This document shows positions 49,641 to 60,604 of a stretch of DNA of 64,000 nucleotides, piece by piece (positions within the stretch are counted from its first letter, which is position 1; every line of letters starts with the position of its first letter). Under the pieces are notes generated by a model. It saw only the letters and a list, made by a program, of their open reading frames with translations. It searched no databases and was not told the origin of the DNA. Source of the stretch: Nitratireductor sp. GISD-1A_MAKvit (lineage in GTDB: Bacteria > Pseudomonadota > Alphaproteobacteria > Rhizobiales > Rhizobiaceae); NCBI RefSeq assembly GCF_040819555.1, contig NZ_CP161920.1:2541001-2605000 (forward strand). Direction: 5' to 3'. The position numbers and the translations under genes are program-made.

Positions 49641-49728
49641 AGCTTTTTCTTGAAAGACGTCGGAAAAAGGGCAAACCCTTGTGTCACAACGCCTGTACCA
49701 TTTTGCGCGCCAGCGGTGAAAAACCGGC

Positions 49729-52156
49729 TCAGTGCGCGATGGTCTGCTCCTTGCTCCCGCCGGCATCGACTTTGCCGGCCGGCTCTACCGGCTCAACCCA
49801 GTCGATCGGTTCGGGCTTGCGAACGAGAGCATGTTCCAGAACCTCGCCCACGCGGCTGACCGGCACGATTTCGAGACCGTTTTTCACGTTCTCGGGAATG
49901 TCAGCCAGGTCTTTCGCGTTTTCCTCGGGAATGAGGACCTTCTTGATGCCGCCGCGCAGCGCCGCAAGCAGCTTTTCCTTGAGCCCGCCAATGGGCAGAA
50001 CCCGACCACGCAGGGTGATCTCGCCGGTCATGGCGATGTCCTTGCGCACCGGGATTCCTGTCATGATCGACACGATTGCGGTGGCCATGGCGACACCTGC
50101 CGACGGGCCATCCTTGGGCGTTGCGCCTTCGGGCACATGCACGTGGATGTCCTTCTTGTCGAAGACCGGCGGCTCGATGCCGAAATCGACAGCCCGGGAG
50201 CGAACATAAGACGCCGCCGCCGAGATCGATTCCTTCATCACGTCGCGCAGATTACCGGTGACAGTCATCTTGCCCTTGCCGGGCATCATGACGCCTTCGA
50301 TGGTGAGAAGCTCACCGCCGACTTCCGTCCATGCCAGTCCGGTCACGACACCCATCTGATCTTCGCCTTCGGCCTGGCCGAAACGATAGCGCTGAACGCC
50401 CAGATAATCAGACAGATTGTCCTCGGTCACTTCGACCGTGTCCTTGCCGTCTTCCTTCTTGGCGTTGCGCAGGATTTCGGTCACCGCCTTGCGGGCGAGC
50501 TTCATCAGTTCGCGCTCAAGGTTGCGGACACCGGCTTCCCGCGTGTAGGTGCGGATGATCTGCTGCAGAGCGCCATCGGTCACCGAAAACTCACGCTCTT
50601 CAAGCGCATGCTCGCGCACGGCCCTTGGGCAGGAGGTGGCGTCTGGCGATCTCCACCTTTTCGTCCTCGGTGTAGCCGGCGATGCGGATGATCTCCATAC
50701 GGTCCATCAGCGCCGGCGGAATGTTCAGCGTGTTGGCCGTGGTCACGAACATCACGCTCGACAGGTCGTATTCCACCTCGAGATAGTGGTCCATGAAGGT
50801 TGCGTTCTGCTCGGGATCGAGAACCTCAAGCAGGGCCGATGACGGATCGCCGCGGAAATCCATGCCCATCTTGTCGATCTCGTCGAGCAGGAAGAGCGGG
50901 TTGGACTTCTTTGCCTTCTTCATCGACTGGACGACCTTGCCGGGCATCGAGCCGATATAGGTGCGGCGGTGACCACGGATTTCGGCCTCATCGCGCACGC
51001 CACCAAGCGCCATGCGGACATATTCGCGTCCGGTGGCCTTGGCGATGGACTTGGCGAGCGAGGTCTTGCCGACGCCGGGCGGACCTACGAGGCACAGGAT
51101 CGGCCCCTTCAGCTTCTTCTGACGGCTCTGGACGGCCAGATATTCGACGATCCGCTCCTTCACCTTCTCAAGACCGAAATGATCCGTGTCCAGCACGTTC
51201 TCGGCAAACTCGAGATCGTTCTTGATCTTGCTCGGCCTCCTCCACGGAATGGAGAGCAGCCAGTCGAGATAGTTGCGCACCACCGTGGCCTCGGCCGACA
51301 TGGGCGACATGGTCTTGAGCTTCTTCAGCTCCGCCTCGGCCTTCTCGCGCGCTTCCTTGGAGAGCTTGGTCTTGTTGATGCGCTCTTCCAGTTCCGCAGC
51401 TTCGTTGCGGCCGTCCTCGCCCTCGCCGAGCTCCTTCTGAATGGCCTTCATCTGCTCATTCAGATAATACTCGCGCTGCGTCTTCTCCATCTGGCGCTTG
51501 ACGCGCGAGCGGATGCGCTTTTCCACCTGAAGCACGGAAATCTCGGCTTCCATGAAGCCCATGGCCTTTTCAAGCCGCTCGCGCACGGAGAGCGTGGCCA
51601 GCATTTCCTGCTTCTCGGGAATCTTGATCGCCAGGTGCGAGGCAACCGTATCGGCCAGCTTCGAGTAATCCTCGATCTGGGTCGCGGCACCCACCACTTC
51701 GGGCGAAATCTTCTTGTTGAGCTTTACGTAATTCTCAAAATCGGAAACGACCGAACGTGCCAGCGCCTCGATCTCGACCTGATCTTCTTCCGGCTCGGGA
51801 AGCAGATCGGCGCTCGCCTCATGGAACTCCTCACGGTCGGTGAACTCGGAGATGCGCGCACGCGACGTGCCTTCGACAAGCACCTTGACCGTACCATCGG
51901 GGAGCTTCAGAAGCTGCAGCACGTTTGCCAGCGTACCGACATCATAAATGCCACTTGGCTCCGGATCGTCGTCCGCAGCATTCATCTGCGTGGCCAGCAG
52001 GATCTGCCGCTCTGCGCCCATAACCTCTTCCAGCGCCTTGATAGACTTGTCGCGGCCGACGAAGAGCGGAACGATCATGTGCGGGAACACAACGATATCG
52101 CGCAACGGCAATACCGGGTATGAAGCACCACCAGCGGTCTTGGGGTTATCAGTCAT
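49729..52156 (-). CDS. lon: ATP-dependent protease Lon (frameshift in assembly)
   Basis: Cytoplasmic AAA+ protease of 808 residues that degrades damaged and regulatory proteins. It has an N-terminal substrate-binding domain, then Walker [17 protein letters not shown] and Walker [16 protein letters not shown]. The proteolytic Ser is in [17 protein letters not shown] and the Lys in [16 protein letters not shown]. The frame breaks at 50620-50624 (CGGCCC on the plus strand). Removing one base joins RHLLPKA to [20 protein letters not shown]. Length and all catalytic residues are then normal. The order clpP-clpX-lon-hupB is conserved in relatives. Confidence 0.95.
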
Positions 52157-52483
52157 GTTTTAGCCTTTTCATACCGCGACCACTCAAAAGCCAGTCACGG
52201 ATTTCATTCTATCCGGCCAGAGCGTTATCCACCAGAAGCAACCGCAATTTTGCGCGATGCATGAATGGAAACCACCCCACCTTTGCTCCTCTCTTAGTTG
52301 GAGACGTCCACAGAGAAGATCAAGGGCTTAGCCCGGACACAGGAGCGTACACGCGGAATGCAGCCACGGTTCGATCCGATTCAGCACGATTTACGATAAA
52401 TTCACGCCAGAAAACGCGAACGTCACCGGAGGCAATCCCCGGTGACGCAAAAAACAAAAACGCATTCCGAACCAGACCTCTCA
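52157..52483. other. Intergenic region between clpX and lon
   Basis: This is 327 bp holding the lon promoter region. No heat-shock promoter is obvious enough to call. A hairpin near the clpX end is listed separately. Confidence 0.5.
52421..52447 (-). terminator. Hairpin downstream of clpX
   Basis: CGTCACCGG and CCGGTGACG form a perfect 9-bp stem with a 9-base loop, 37 bp after the clpX stop. The T-tract is weak (TTCGCGTTTTC) on the minus strand, so termination may be partial. Confidence 0.5.
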
Positions 52484-53759
52484 TCAGGCGCTGGCGTTGC
52501 CCTTTTCCTGCTCACGCTCTGCATAAATGTAGAGCGGGCGGGCATTCCCGGCGACCACCTCGTCGGAGATCACGACTTCCTGAACACCCTCCAGAGCCGG
52601 CAGCTCAAACATGGTGTCGAGCAGGATCGCTTCCATGATCGACCGCAGACCGCGGGCACCCGTCTTGCGCTCGATCGCCTTGCGGGCAATCGCGGCAAGT
52701 GCATTCTCATGGAAGGTCAGTTCCACATTCTCCATGTCGAACAGACGCTGATACTGCTTCACGAGCGCGTTTTTGGGTTCGCTCAGAATCTGGACCAGTG
52801 CAGCCTCATCCAGGTCTTCCAGGGTCGCCAGAACTGGTAAACGGCCGACAAATTCCGGAATAAGGCCGAACTTGAGCAGGTCTTCCGGCTCGACCTGGCG
52901 GAAAAGCTCTCCCGTCGGCCGATCCTCCGGAGAGGCAACCGTTGCGCCGAAACCGATGGACGTCTTTCGACCACGATCCGAAATGATCCGGTCGAGACCG
53001 GCAAAGGCCCCCACCGCAGATGAAGAGGATGTTTGCCGTATCCACCTGCAGGAACTCCTGCTGTGGGTGCTTTCGGCCGCCCTGCGGCGGTACGGAAGCG
53101 ACGGTTCCTTCCATGATCTTGAGAAGCGCCTGCTGCACCCCCTCGCCCGAGACGTCCCGGGTTATGGAAGGATTGTCGGACTTGCGCGAAATCTTGTCGA
53201 TCTCGTCGATATAGACGATGCCGCGCTGCGCCCGCTCGACATTGTAGTCTGCCGACTGCAGCAGCTTGAGAATGATGTTCTCGACATCCTCACCCACATA
53301 ACCGGCTTCGGTCAGCGTCGTTGCATCGGCCATGGTGAAGGGCACATCGATGATGCGTGCCAGCGTCTGGGCCAGAAGCGTCTTGCCGCAGCCGGTCGGG
53401 CCGATCAGCAGGATGTTGGACTTGGCCAGCTCGACATCCGCATTTTTGGATGCGTGGGCGAGGCGCTTGTAATGGTTGTGGACAGCTACGGAAAGGACGC
53501 GTTTGGCATGCGCCTGACCGATCACGTAGTCATCCAGAACCCCGATGATTTCCTGCGGGGTCGGTACACCCTCGCGTGACTTCACCATGGAGGATTTGTT
53601 TTCTTCGCGGATGATATCCATGCACAGCTCGACGCATTCATCGCAGATGAAGACGGTCGGGCCCGCAATAAGTTTGCGGACTTCGTGCTGGCTCTTGCCG
53701 CAGAAGGAGCAGTACAGCGTATTCTTGGAGTCCCCGCTGCCGTTGCTGGCCTTGCTCAT
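52484..53759 (-). CDS. clpX: ATP-dependent Clp protease ATP-binding subunit ClpX (frameshift in assembly)
   Basis: AAA+ unfoldase of 424 residues. It has the N-terminal zinc finger ([12 protein letters not shown] and CDECVELC), Walker [14 protein letters not shown], Walker [10 protein letters not shown] and the [11 protein letters not shown] loop that docks on ClpP. The frame breaks at 53006-53012 (GGCCCCC on the plus strand). Deleting one base restores [20 protein letters not shown], the universal ClpX sequence. The C-terminal domain is intact. It lies 290 bp downstream of clpP. Confidence 0.96.
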
Positions 53760-54049
53760 GTCTTACGTCCTTTCACTACCCACCGGCATGTCGCCCCGAA
53801 CTGCCGGGCGGTCATGATGTCCGGGACGGAATGGTCCCAGACACTCCACGCTCTGTTTTCGAAACGAACCACAAATCCGAAAACGCGGCAACCACACCGA
53901 GCCCCCAACAAGACCTTGGCTTTGGAAACTCAATATAGACTTAACGTAGGCGTTCACACACCGGCTGCAAACACAAAAATGTGACAGAAATGCCGCATCC
54001 CCGACCATGAGCATGGACGGGGTGCGCAGGCATTCCGTTGTACGTCCGG

Positions 54050-54689
54050 TTACGAATCAGACTTTTCCGATTTCTCGACTGCGTCGCGCGAGCTGATCAC
54101 CCGATCGATCAGACCGAACTCCTGCGCTTCGTCGGAGGTCATGAAATGATCGCGATCGAGGGTCTTCTCGATGGTCTCATAGTCCTGGCCCGTGTGCTGG
54201 ACATAGACCTCGTTGAGGCGACGCTTCAACTTGATGATGTCCTGCGCGTGGCGCTCGATATCGGATGCCTGCCCCTGGAACCCGCCCGAAGGCTGATGCA
54301 CCATGATGCGCGCGTTGGGCGTGGCAAAGCGCATGTCCTTGTGACCGGCACACAGAAGCAGCGAGCCCATGGAAGCGGCCCTGTCCGATACAAAGCGTCG
54401 AGACCGGTGGCTGGATGAACTGCATTGTATCGTAAATGGCCATGCCCGAGGTCACGACACCGCCGGGAGAATTGATGTAAAGCGCAATCTCTTTCTTGGG
54501 ATTGTCCGCCTCAAGAAACAGGAGCTGGGCGCAGACGAGCGAGGCCATGCCATCCTCGATCGGGCCGGTGATGAAGATGATGCGCTCTTTGAGAAGACGC
54601 GAAAAAATGTCGTATGCCCGTTCACCCCGGTTCGTCTGCTCGACGACCATGGGCACCAGATTCATGGCGGTATCGACGGGATTCGGCAT
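54050..54689 (-). CDS. clpP: ATP-dependent Clp protease proteolytic subunit (frameshift in assembly)
   Basis: Barrel-forming serine protease of 212 residues. The catalytic Ser lies in [14 protein letters not shown], which is only readable after removing one base at 54377-54381 (CGGCCC on the plus strand). His is in [18 protein letters not shown] and Asp in [11 protein letters not shown]. The start [20 protein letters not shown] at 54689 follows AAAGG. It is the first gene of the clpP-clpX-lon set. As written, the Ser motif is destroyed, so an authentic mutation would abolish activity; a read error is far more likely. Confidence 0.95.
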
Positions 54690-54897
54690 GAATATACCTT
54701 TCGGTTTGAAGCAGCACGCCGCAAAATCCGACGCACGCAAAGCGGCAGAATCGTTTTGTTCAAAGCGATAGATAGGATGCCCCCTTCCCCCGACGCAAGA
54801 GGAAGCGCGCATCATGGTGCCGTCCAAAGCCATTTCAACGGCACGAAGGGCCATGGGCGGGGCATCATGGCCCGCCCATGTTTCTGTCTCAAAAAAA

Positions 54898-56181
54898 TCA
54901 GATCTGGGCCAGCGCCTGCTCCAGATCGGCGATGATGTCCTCCACATCCTCGATACCGATGGACAGTCGGATCACGTCAACGCCGGCGCCCGCAGCCGCT
55001 TTCTGTTCATCGGAAAGCTGACGATGCGTGGTGGAAGCCGGATGAATGATCAGTGACTTCGTGTCCCCGATATTGGCCAGGTGCGAGAAGAGCTCGACGC
55101 TCTCCACAACCTTCACGCCGGCATCAAACCCGTCCTTCAGGCCAAAGGTGAACACGGCACCCGCCCCCTTGGGCGAGTATTTCTTCATCAGCGCATGATT
55201 GGGGTCGTCAGCCAGTCCCGGATAGGAAACCCAGGCCACCCTGTCATGCCCCTTGAGCCATTCAGCCACTTTGAGCGCATTGTCGCTGTGACGCTGCATG
55301 CGCAGGGCAAGCGTCTCGATACCGGTCAGGATCTGGAACGCATTGAAGGGCGAAATGGCAGGACCGAAATCGCGCAGACCCAGGACACGGGCAGCGATTG
55401 CGAAGGCGAAATTGCCAAAGGTTTCATGCAGCACCATGCCGCCATACTCGGCGCGCGGCTCCGAGAGCATCGGATATTTGCCCGATTTCGACCAGTCGAA
55501 CGTGCCACCATCGACAAGAGCCCCCCCCACTGAATTGCCATGCCCCCCCATGAATTTCGTCAGCGAGTGCAGCACGATGTCCGCGCCATGCTCGATGGGG
55601 CGCAGGAGATAGGGCGAGGCCATGGTGTTGTCGACGATGAACGGCAGACCATGGCGGCGTGCGATGTCACCGATCTTTTCCAGGTCGACAAATGTACCAC
55701 CCGGATTGGCGAGACTTTCCACGAAGATAGCCTGCGTGTTCTCGTCGATCTGGCTTTCAAAACTGTCGAAATCTTCCGGATCGGCCCAGCGCACATGCCA
55801 GTCGAAATTCTTGAAGGCGTGGCCAAACTGGTTGATGGAACCGCCGTAAAGCTTCTTGGCTGCGATGAAATTCGCGCCCGGTCGCATCAGATTGTTGAAG
55901 GTTAGAAGCTGTGCGGCGTGACCGGAAGCCGTGGCAAGCGCCGCCGTGCCGCCCTCAAGGGCCGCGACGCGCTCTTCAAGCACGGCCTGGGTCGGGTTCA
56001 TGATCCGGGTGTAGATGTTTCCGAAGGCCTTCAGGCCAAACAGCGATGCGGCGTGATCCGCATCGTCGAAAACATAGGAGGTGGTCTGATAGATCGGCGT
56101 GGCGCGTGCGCCTGTCGCCGGATCGGGCTGCGCGCCTGCGTGCACCGCCAGCGTGTCAAAACCGGGCGTACGCTCACTCAT
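54898..56181 (-). CDS. metY: O-acetylhomoserine aminocarboxypropyltransferase (sulfhydrylase)
   Basis: PLP enzyme of 427 residues making homocysteine (or methionine) directly from O-acetylhomoserine and sulfide (or methanethiol). The Cys/Met-metabolism PLP family signature [20 protein letters not shown] holds the Schiff-base Lys. [20 protein letters not shown] and [20 protein letters not shown] are typical of the long, OAH-specific branch. The start at 56181 follows GGAGGAATTGTT. A CoA-binding protein gene lies 100 bp upstream on the same strand, as in related genomes. Confidence 0.93.
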   Translation of the reverse strand: MSERTPGFDTLAVHAGAQPDPATGARATPIYQTTSYVFDDADHAASLFGLKAFGNIYTRIMNPTQAVLEERVAALEGGTAALATASGHAAQLLTFNNLMRPGANFIAAKKLYGGSINQFGHAFKNFDWHVRWADPEDFDSFESQIDENTQAIFVESLANPGGTFVDLEKIGDIARRHGLPFIVDNTMASPYLLRPIEHGADIVLHSLTKFMGGHGNSVGGALVDGGTFDWSKSGKYPMLSEPRAEYGGMVLHETFGNFAFAIAARVLGLRDFGPAISPFNAFQILTGIETLALRMQRHSDNALKVAEWLKGHDRVAWVSYPGLADDPNHALMKKYSPKGAGAVFTFGLKDGFDAGVKVVESVELFSHLANIGDTKSLIIHPASTTHRQLSDEQKAAAGAGVDVIRLSIGIEDVEDIIADLEQALAQI

Positions 56182-56282
56182 AACAATTCCTCCATATACA
56201 AATTGAGTCAGCTGCATCAATACAGAGGCGACCGGCGCAGGAAAAGGAGATTTATCCCGGAGTGCGGCGCCGGCCTGGAAAA

Positions 56283-56804
56283 TCAGCGCTGGCGGATGCC
56301 AAAACTCTGGAATCCCTTGCGCATGACAGGCTTTTTGGAGGAAATGACCCGGCTGTTGACCCCGTTCCAGCCGATTTCGCGTGAAAGCCGCGCATATTCA
56401 ATCTTCGGGCAGCGGTCCATCACCACCTTGATGCCATGCGCTTCCAGCTTTTTCGCCGCAGCGTCATCGCGAACTGTAAGCTGCATCCAGACAACGCCAG
56501 GAAGCGGCTGCATCGCCAGCACTTCATCGACAACGCCGGGAATGGCGGAAGACGGTCGGAATACATCAACCATGTCCACGGGTTCCGGCAGATCGGCGAG
56601 ACGGGCAACGACCGGCCGACCGGCAATCTCCTTGCCCGCATGGCCCGGATTGACGGGAAACACCGTGTACCCCTTGTCGACGAGGTATTTCGTGACGAAA
56701 AAACTCGGTCGCACCTCATTGGCGGATGCGCCGACGATGGCGACGGACTTTACCGTGTTCAGAATGCCGGAAATATAGGCTTCATCATATCTATCGTGGT
56801 TCAT
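56283..56804 (-). CDS. CoA-binding protein (YccU-like)
   Basis: Single Rossmann-type CoA-binding domain of 173 residues. The nucleotide loop is VKSVAIVGASANEVRPSFFV, followed by DKGYTVFPVNPGHAGKEIAG, matching stand-alone proteins related to the CoA-binding half of succinyl-CoA synthetase alpha. No ligase domain is present. Start at 56804 chosen for its spacing to GGAGAG. In rhizobia this gene commonly accompanies metY and may be co-transcribed with it. Its biochemical role is not established. Confidence 0.88.
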   Translation of the reverse strand: MNHDRYDEAYISGILNTVKSVAIVGASANEVRPSFFVTKYLVDKGYTVFPVNPGHAGKEIAGRPVVARLADLPEPVDMVDVFRPSSAIPGVVDEVLAMQPLPGVVWMQLTVRDDAAAKKLEAHGIKVVMDRCPKIEYARLSREIGWNGVNSRVISSKKPVMRKGFQSFGIRQR

Positions 56805-56959
56805 CATCTCTCCAGTGAAACTCGTGCTCTCACCGCGCCTCAGTCGGGCGACCCTGCACGGCCAAGGGATATGAGAGGCCGATCTCATTCCAGGCACAAA
56901 CGCGGATCATGTTATGCTTTCCATCAAGAGCTGCCCGTGGAAAACCGAAGGGGTCGAAC

Positions 56960-57295
56960 ATGTTGAGATATGCATCACCTGTATTGGCAGCGCTGATCAT
57001 CGCCAGCCCGGCCGAGGCCATATCCCGTTACACGTCAACTGCCATGAGCTGCACCGAGGCGCAAGCAAGGATCGCATCGGAGGGCGCGGCCATCATGCGG
57101 TATCAGTCGCGCCGAACGCCGGGCCTTCCCCTCTATGACCGCTACGTGGCCAATGAGCGGCTTTGCCCGCCGGGCCATACCGGCACGCGCGACCATATTC
57201 CCACCGCCGACCGTGCCGCCTGCCCGGTTTTGCGATGCAAACCGGAGTTCCGAGAACGGCATTTTCGACGCCCATGGCACTTCAGCGACCGTTAG
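56960..57295 (+). CDS. Small secreted four-cysteine protein, copy 1
   Basis: Protein of 111 residues with a signal peptide cleaved near ASPAEA-ISRY. The mature part has exactly four cysteines spaced C-x37-C-x18-C-x4-C and the motif PLYDRYVANERLCP, then HIPTADRAACPVLRC. The same pattern recurs in the next gene. The ribosome site GAAGGGG precedes the ATG. I do not recognise a characterised family. Export to the periplasm and two disulfides are inferred from the signal and the cysteine pattern. Confidence 0.65.
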   Translation: MLRYASPVLAALIIASPAEAISRYTSTAMSCTEAQARIASEGAAIMRYQSRRTPGLPLYDRYVANERLCPPGHTGTRDHIPTADRAACPVLRCKPEFRERHFRRPWHFSDR

Positions 57296-57503
57296 AACAC
57301 ATTCGAATTTTTACAAATATTCCAAAAGATCATTTTTATAATAATTATTTTCGGCGATTGAAAATACTTGTCTTCACTTTTGTATAAACATTCGCTTTTT
57401 TCCTGAACTGAATACCCACATTACTTTCCTCGCGCCGATACCGGCACCTTTTCAGGAAACGGGATCCGGCGTTTTTTATGTCTGTTCGAAAAAGAGGAAA
57501 GTT

Positions 57504-57788
57504 ATGCGTAAGACATTAATTCTTGCGACCAGTATAGGCTTTCTGTTTCCGCAGAACAGCCTACAGGCTTCAGGTCTTGGCTGTTATCAGATTCAGAACG
57601 CAATTCAGTCGAATGGAACGCTCATTCTGCGCTATTCTTCGCGCAAGGGCGGGCCAGTTGACCGCTATGACCGCTTCGTCGCCAATCTCGACGAATGCCC
57701 CCTGAGCTTCAACACGCTCAAGGCGCGCCGCATACCGACACAGGATGGAAGGGCATGTCCGGTTCACATATGCTGGACCCATGAGTAG
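57504..57788 (+). CDS. Small secreted four-cysteine protein, copy 2
   Basis: Protein of 94 residues with a signal peptide ending near NSLQASG. Mature cysteines are spaced C-x37-C-x19-C-x4-C, nearly as in the preceding gene, and the core aligns without gaps over the first interval (ILRYSSRKGGPVDRYDRFVA against IMRYQSRRTPGLPLYDRYVA). IPTQDGRACPVHIC matches the partner's C-terminal motif. The ribosome site is GAGGAAAG. A 208-bp AT-rich gap separates the two genes. They look like diverged duplicates of unknown function. Confidence 0.7.
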   Translation: MRKTLILATSIGFLFPQNSLQASGLGCYQIQNAIQSNGTLILRYSSRKGGPVDRYDRFVANLDECPLSFNTLKARRIPTQDGRACPVHICWTHE

Positions 57789-57854
57789 AGCATGCCGATT
57801 TGGGGGCCAGCAGATGTCCGCGAGCGGTATCCACCGCTCGCGGCGACAGCGTGT

Positions 57855-58673
57855 TCACCTGCCCTGCCACTCGGGCGCGCGCTTTTCGATAAAGGCACCG
57901 ATACCTTCTTCAGCGTCCTGTGCCATCATGTTTTCCACCATCACCCGCACCGTGTACTCATAGGCTTGCGCAAGATCCATCTCGGCCTGTTCATAGAAGG
58001 CCTCCTTGCCAATCCGAAGTGTCAAAGGTGATTTGGAAGCAATGACTTGCGCGAAATCCATGACAGTCTGATTCAAGCTTTCCTGGGGCACGACCCGGTT
58101 GATGAGACCAAAACTCCTGGCCGTTTCCGCATCAATCATCTCGCCTGTCAGCAGCATTTCCATCGCATGTTTGCGCGAGACGTTGCGCGACAGCGCCACC
58201 ATCGGCGTGGAACAGAAGAGGCCGATATTCACGCCCGGCGTGGCGAATTTGGCTGTCTCGCTCGCCACCGCCAGATCGCAGGAAGCGACGAGCTGACAGC
58301 CCGCAGCGGTTGCCACCCCGCTCACTTCGGCGATCACCGGCTTGGGATGACGAACAATCGTCTGCATAACACTGGCGCACAAAAGCATGGTCTTCTCAAA
58401 AAACGCCCTGCCCCGGTCTTTCCCAGATCGATGTGCGGTCAGTTCCTTCAGATCGTGGCCGGCGCAGAACACCTTGCCCTCGGAGCGAAGCACGATCACC
58501 CGAACGGTTTCGTCCGACTGAGCACGGTCCAGCTCGCCCTTCAGCGCTTCCATCATTCCAATCGAAAGTGCATTGGCCGGTGGACTGGCCAGGGTGATCC
58601 TCAGGATCCCGTCGGCCTCGCTCACTGAAACCGGTGCCTTAACGCTCTCATGAACTGCCGCCGCCTCGGCCAT
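57855..58673 (-). CDS. Enoyl-CoA hydratase/isomerase family protein
   Basis: Crotonase-fold protein of about 272 residues. The oxyanion-hole segments are FCAGHDLKELTAHRSG and SGVATAAGCQLVASCDLAVA. The position of the second catalytic Glu in true hydratases is replaced (GVNIGLFCSTPMVALSRNV), so an isomerase or other crotonase activity is possible. SKSPLTLRIGKEAFYEQAEM is conserved in the rhizobial subgroup. An ATG at 58679 is an alternative start. It diverges from the thioesterase gene, with which it may share a fatty-acid role. Confidence 0.85.
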   Translation of the reverse strand: MAEAAAVHESVKAPVSVSEADGILRITLASPPANALSIGMMEALKGELDRAQSDETVRVIVLRSEGKVFCAGHDLKELTAHRSGKDRGRAFFEKTMLLCASVMQTIVRHPKPVIAEVSGVATAAGCQLVASCDLAVASETAKFATPGVNIGLFCSTPMVALSRNVSRKHAMEMLLTGEMIDAETARSFGLINRVVPQESLNQTVMDFAQVIASKSPLTLRIGKEAFYEQAEMDLAQAYEYTVRVMVENMMAQDAEEGIGAFIEKRAPEWQGR

Positions 58674-58799
58674 GGTCATTCTCCCACTTTATGTACCATC
58701 ATCACCATAGTGCCGCTTGTGTTGCGCCGGCAATCCGGCAATTGTGCTGTTCGCTAGGCTTTTTAGGGTCAGGAAGCGCGGAGTGAGAGGAAAGCGCCA

Positions 58800-59273
58800 A
58801 TGGATGCCACACGCGGGGCGCCCGGAAACGACAACACCACATTCAAGCCGGTCCTGAATGCGGAAGAGGTGAATTGTTATCTCCGCGAGGTTTTTCCGCA
58901 AGCCTGCAGCGGAGATCCTGCCGAGTATCGTGCCATCGATATCTGGCCCGGCGGCTGTACGGTCAGGCTCGAAGTCGCCTTCAAGCATCTGCGCCCGGGC
59001 GACACCGTGTCGGGCCCCTCGCTTTTCGCGCTCGCAGATATCGGCGGCTATGTCTGCGCACTCTCCCATATTGGCCGCAAGGCCCTCACCGTCACGACCA
59101 ATCTCAACATCAACTTCATGCGCAAGGCCGGTCCCGGTGTCATAGACGGCCATTGCCGAATTCTCAAACTGGGACGCCGGCTGATGGTGTTCGAGGCTGA
59201 ACTCGTGGCTGGAGAGGCGAGCGAAACCGTTGCGCACGCAACCGGCACCTACGCAATCCCGCCCGCCAACTGA
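58800..59273 (+). CDS. PaaI-family hotdog thioesterase
   Basis: Hotdog-fold protein of 157 residues. The central helix carries PGDTVSGPSLFALADIGGYV, with the catalytic acidic residue replaced or supplied by the Asp of ALADIGGY, followed by LTVTTNLNINFMRKAGPGVI and a beta-strand core. Such enzymes hydrolyse acyl- or phenylacetyl-CoA thioesters. It lies upstream of rplM in the same direction, with a 278-bp gap. This order is common in rhizobia. Confidence 0.85.
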   Translation: MDATRGAPGNDNTTFKPVLNAEEVNCYLREVFPQACSGDPAEYRAIDIWPGGCTVRLEVAFKHLRPGDTVSGPSLFALADIGGYVCALSHIGRKALTVTTNLNINFMRKAGPGVIDGHCRILKLGRRLMVFEAELVAGEASETVAHATGTYAIPPAN

Positions 59274-59387
59274 GCCGATGAGCGACTGGCAAGGGCGAAA
59301 TCATCTCGGGTTTTGCGGTAATATAATACCTTATTTCTAGGCCTCTGTTTTTATTGGCCTTTTTTCGGGCGCAAAACAAAGAACTGA

Positions 59388-59415
59388 CTTGACGGGTCGG
59401 CTGCCCCTCTATAGG
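59388..59415 (+). promoter_or_regulatory. Candidate promoter of rplM-rpsI
   Basis: CTTGAC (59388-59393) and TATAGG (59410-59415) are 16 bp apart in a rhizobial-type arrangement. Transcription would start near 59422 and give a leader of about 130 nt before rplM. Confidence 0.5.
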
Positions 59416-59551
59416 AAACCATCGCTGCACCTCAAATGTGGTGCTGCATTGGTTTGCATTGCCTGAGCCTGCCGGGTTTCGACAATGTCAAACACAAGCA
59501 ACAAGAAACGCCCTGCCTTTGGGCCGGGTTCATGAAAGTGGATAAAGACCC

Positions 59552-60016
59552 ATGAAAACCTTTTCGCAGAAGCCTGCGGAAGTAACGAAGAAGTGGATCC
59601 TGATCGACGCTGAAGGCGTTGTCGTCGGCCGTCTCGCTTCCATCGTTGCAAACCGTCTCCGCGGCAAGCACAAGCCCACCTTCACCCCGCATGTGGACGA
59701 TGGCGACAATGTCATCATCATCAATGCCGACAAGGTTGTGCTGACCGGCAAGAAATACACCGACAAGAAATACTACTGGCACACGGGTCACCCCGGCGGC
59801 ATCAAGGAGCGCACCGCGCGCCAGCTGCTCGAGGGCCGGTTCCCCGAGCGTCTGCTGGAGAAGGCCGTTGAGCGCATGATCCCGCGCGGTCCGCTTGGCC
59901 GCCGCCAGATGAAGAATCTGCGCGTCTACGCCGGCGCCGAGCATCCGCACGCCGCCCAGAACCCGGAGACGCTCGACGTCGCCGCCATGAGCAAGAAGAA
60001 TGTGAGGGCCCAGTAA
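59552..60016 (+). CDS. rplM: Large ribosomal subunit protein L13
   Basis: Ribosomal protein of 154 residues. [40 protein letters not shown] and [17 protein letters not shown] are the signature blocks, and [20 protein letters not shown] is near the C-terminus. Its stop codon overlaps the rpsI start (TAATGG). Confidence 0.98.
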   Translation: MKTFSQKPAEVTKKWILIDAEGVVVGRLASIVANRLRGKHKPTFTPHVDDGDNVIIINADKVVLTGKKYTDKKYYWHTGHPGGIKERTARQLLEGRFPERLLEKAVERMIPRGPLGRRQMKNLRVYAGAEHPHAAQNPETLDVAAMSKKNVRAQ

Positions 60017-60499
60017 TGGCCGAAATCAACTCCCTCGAAGAGCTGGGTGCGGCAACCGCTGCGCAGACCGCCGAGCAGGAAGCTCCGGTGCATGTGCAGA
60101 AGCTTGACGCCCAGGGCCGCGCTTACGCCACTGGCAAGCGCAAGAACGCCATTGCCCGCGTGTGGGTCAAGCCGGGTTCCGGCAAGATCACCGTCAACGG
60201 CAAGGATTTCCAGGCATATTTCGCACGCCCGGTCTTGCAGATGATCCTGCAGCAGCCGATCGTCGCGGCCGACCGCAATGGCCAGTACGACATCGTCGCC
60301 ACCGTTGTCGGCGGAGGCCTGTCCGGTCAGGGCCGGTGCTGTTCGTCACGGCATCTCCAAGGCTCTGACCCATTACGAGCCGGCGCTGCGTGGCGTCCTC
60401 AAGAAGGGTGGCTTCCTGACCCGCGACAGCCGCGTGGTCGAGCGCAAGAAGTACGGCCGGGCAAAGGCTCGCCGCTCGTTCCAGTTCTCCAAGCGCTAG
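60016..60499 (+). CDS. rpsI: Small ribosomal subunit protein S9 (frameshift in assembly)
   Basis: Ribosomal protein of 160 residues. [20 protein letters not shown] and the basic C-terminal tail [17 protein letters not shown], which reaches the P-site tRNA, are intact. The frame breaks at 60330-60334 (CAGGGCC). Deleting one G gives [20 protein letters not shown], the conserved central block. Without it the essential C-terminal tail would be lost. A terminator follows 23 bp after the stop. Confidence 0.97.
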
Positions 60500-60521
60500 G
60501 CTTCCAGAACTGTCGGAAACG

Positions 60522-60549
60522 AAAAGCGGGCCTTCGGGTCCGCTTTTTT
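60522..60549 (+). terminator. Terminator of rplM-rpsI
   Basis: AAGCGGGCC-TTCG-GGTCCGCTT is a 9-bp stem with one G-T pair and a stable TTCG tetraloop, followed by further T residues. It closes the ribosomal protein operon. Confidence 0.9.
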
Positions 60550-60604
60550 CTTGCGCAGAGTCTGGCTTCACCCTACCCATCGGGATCATCACAGGAGGAG
60601 CGCC

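Noticed and set aside
49197..60499. hupB, lon, clpX, clpP and rpsI as pseudogenes
   Set aside because: Each needs only one base removed at the same GGCC core to become full length with all catalytic residues. Loss of S9 in particular would be lethal.
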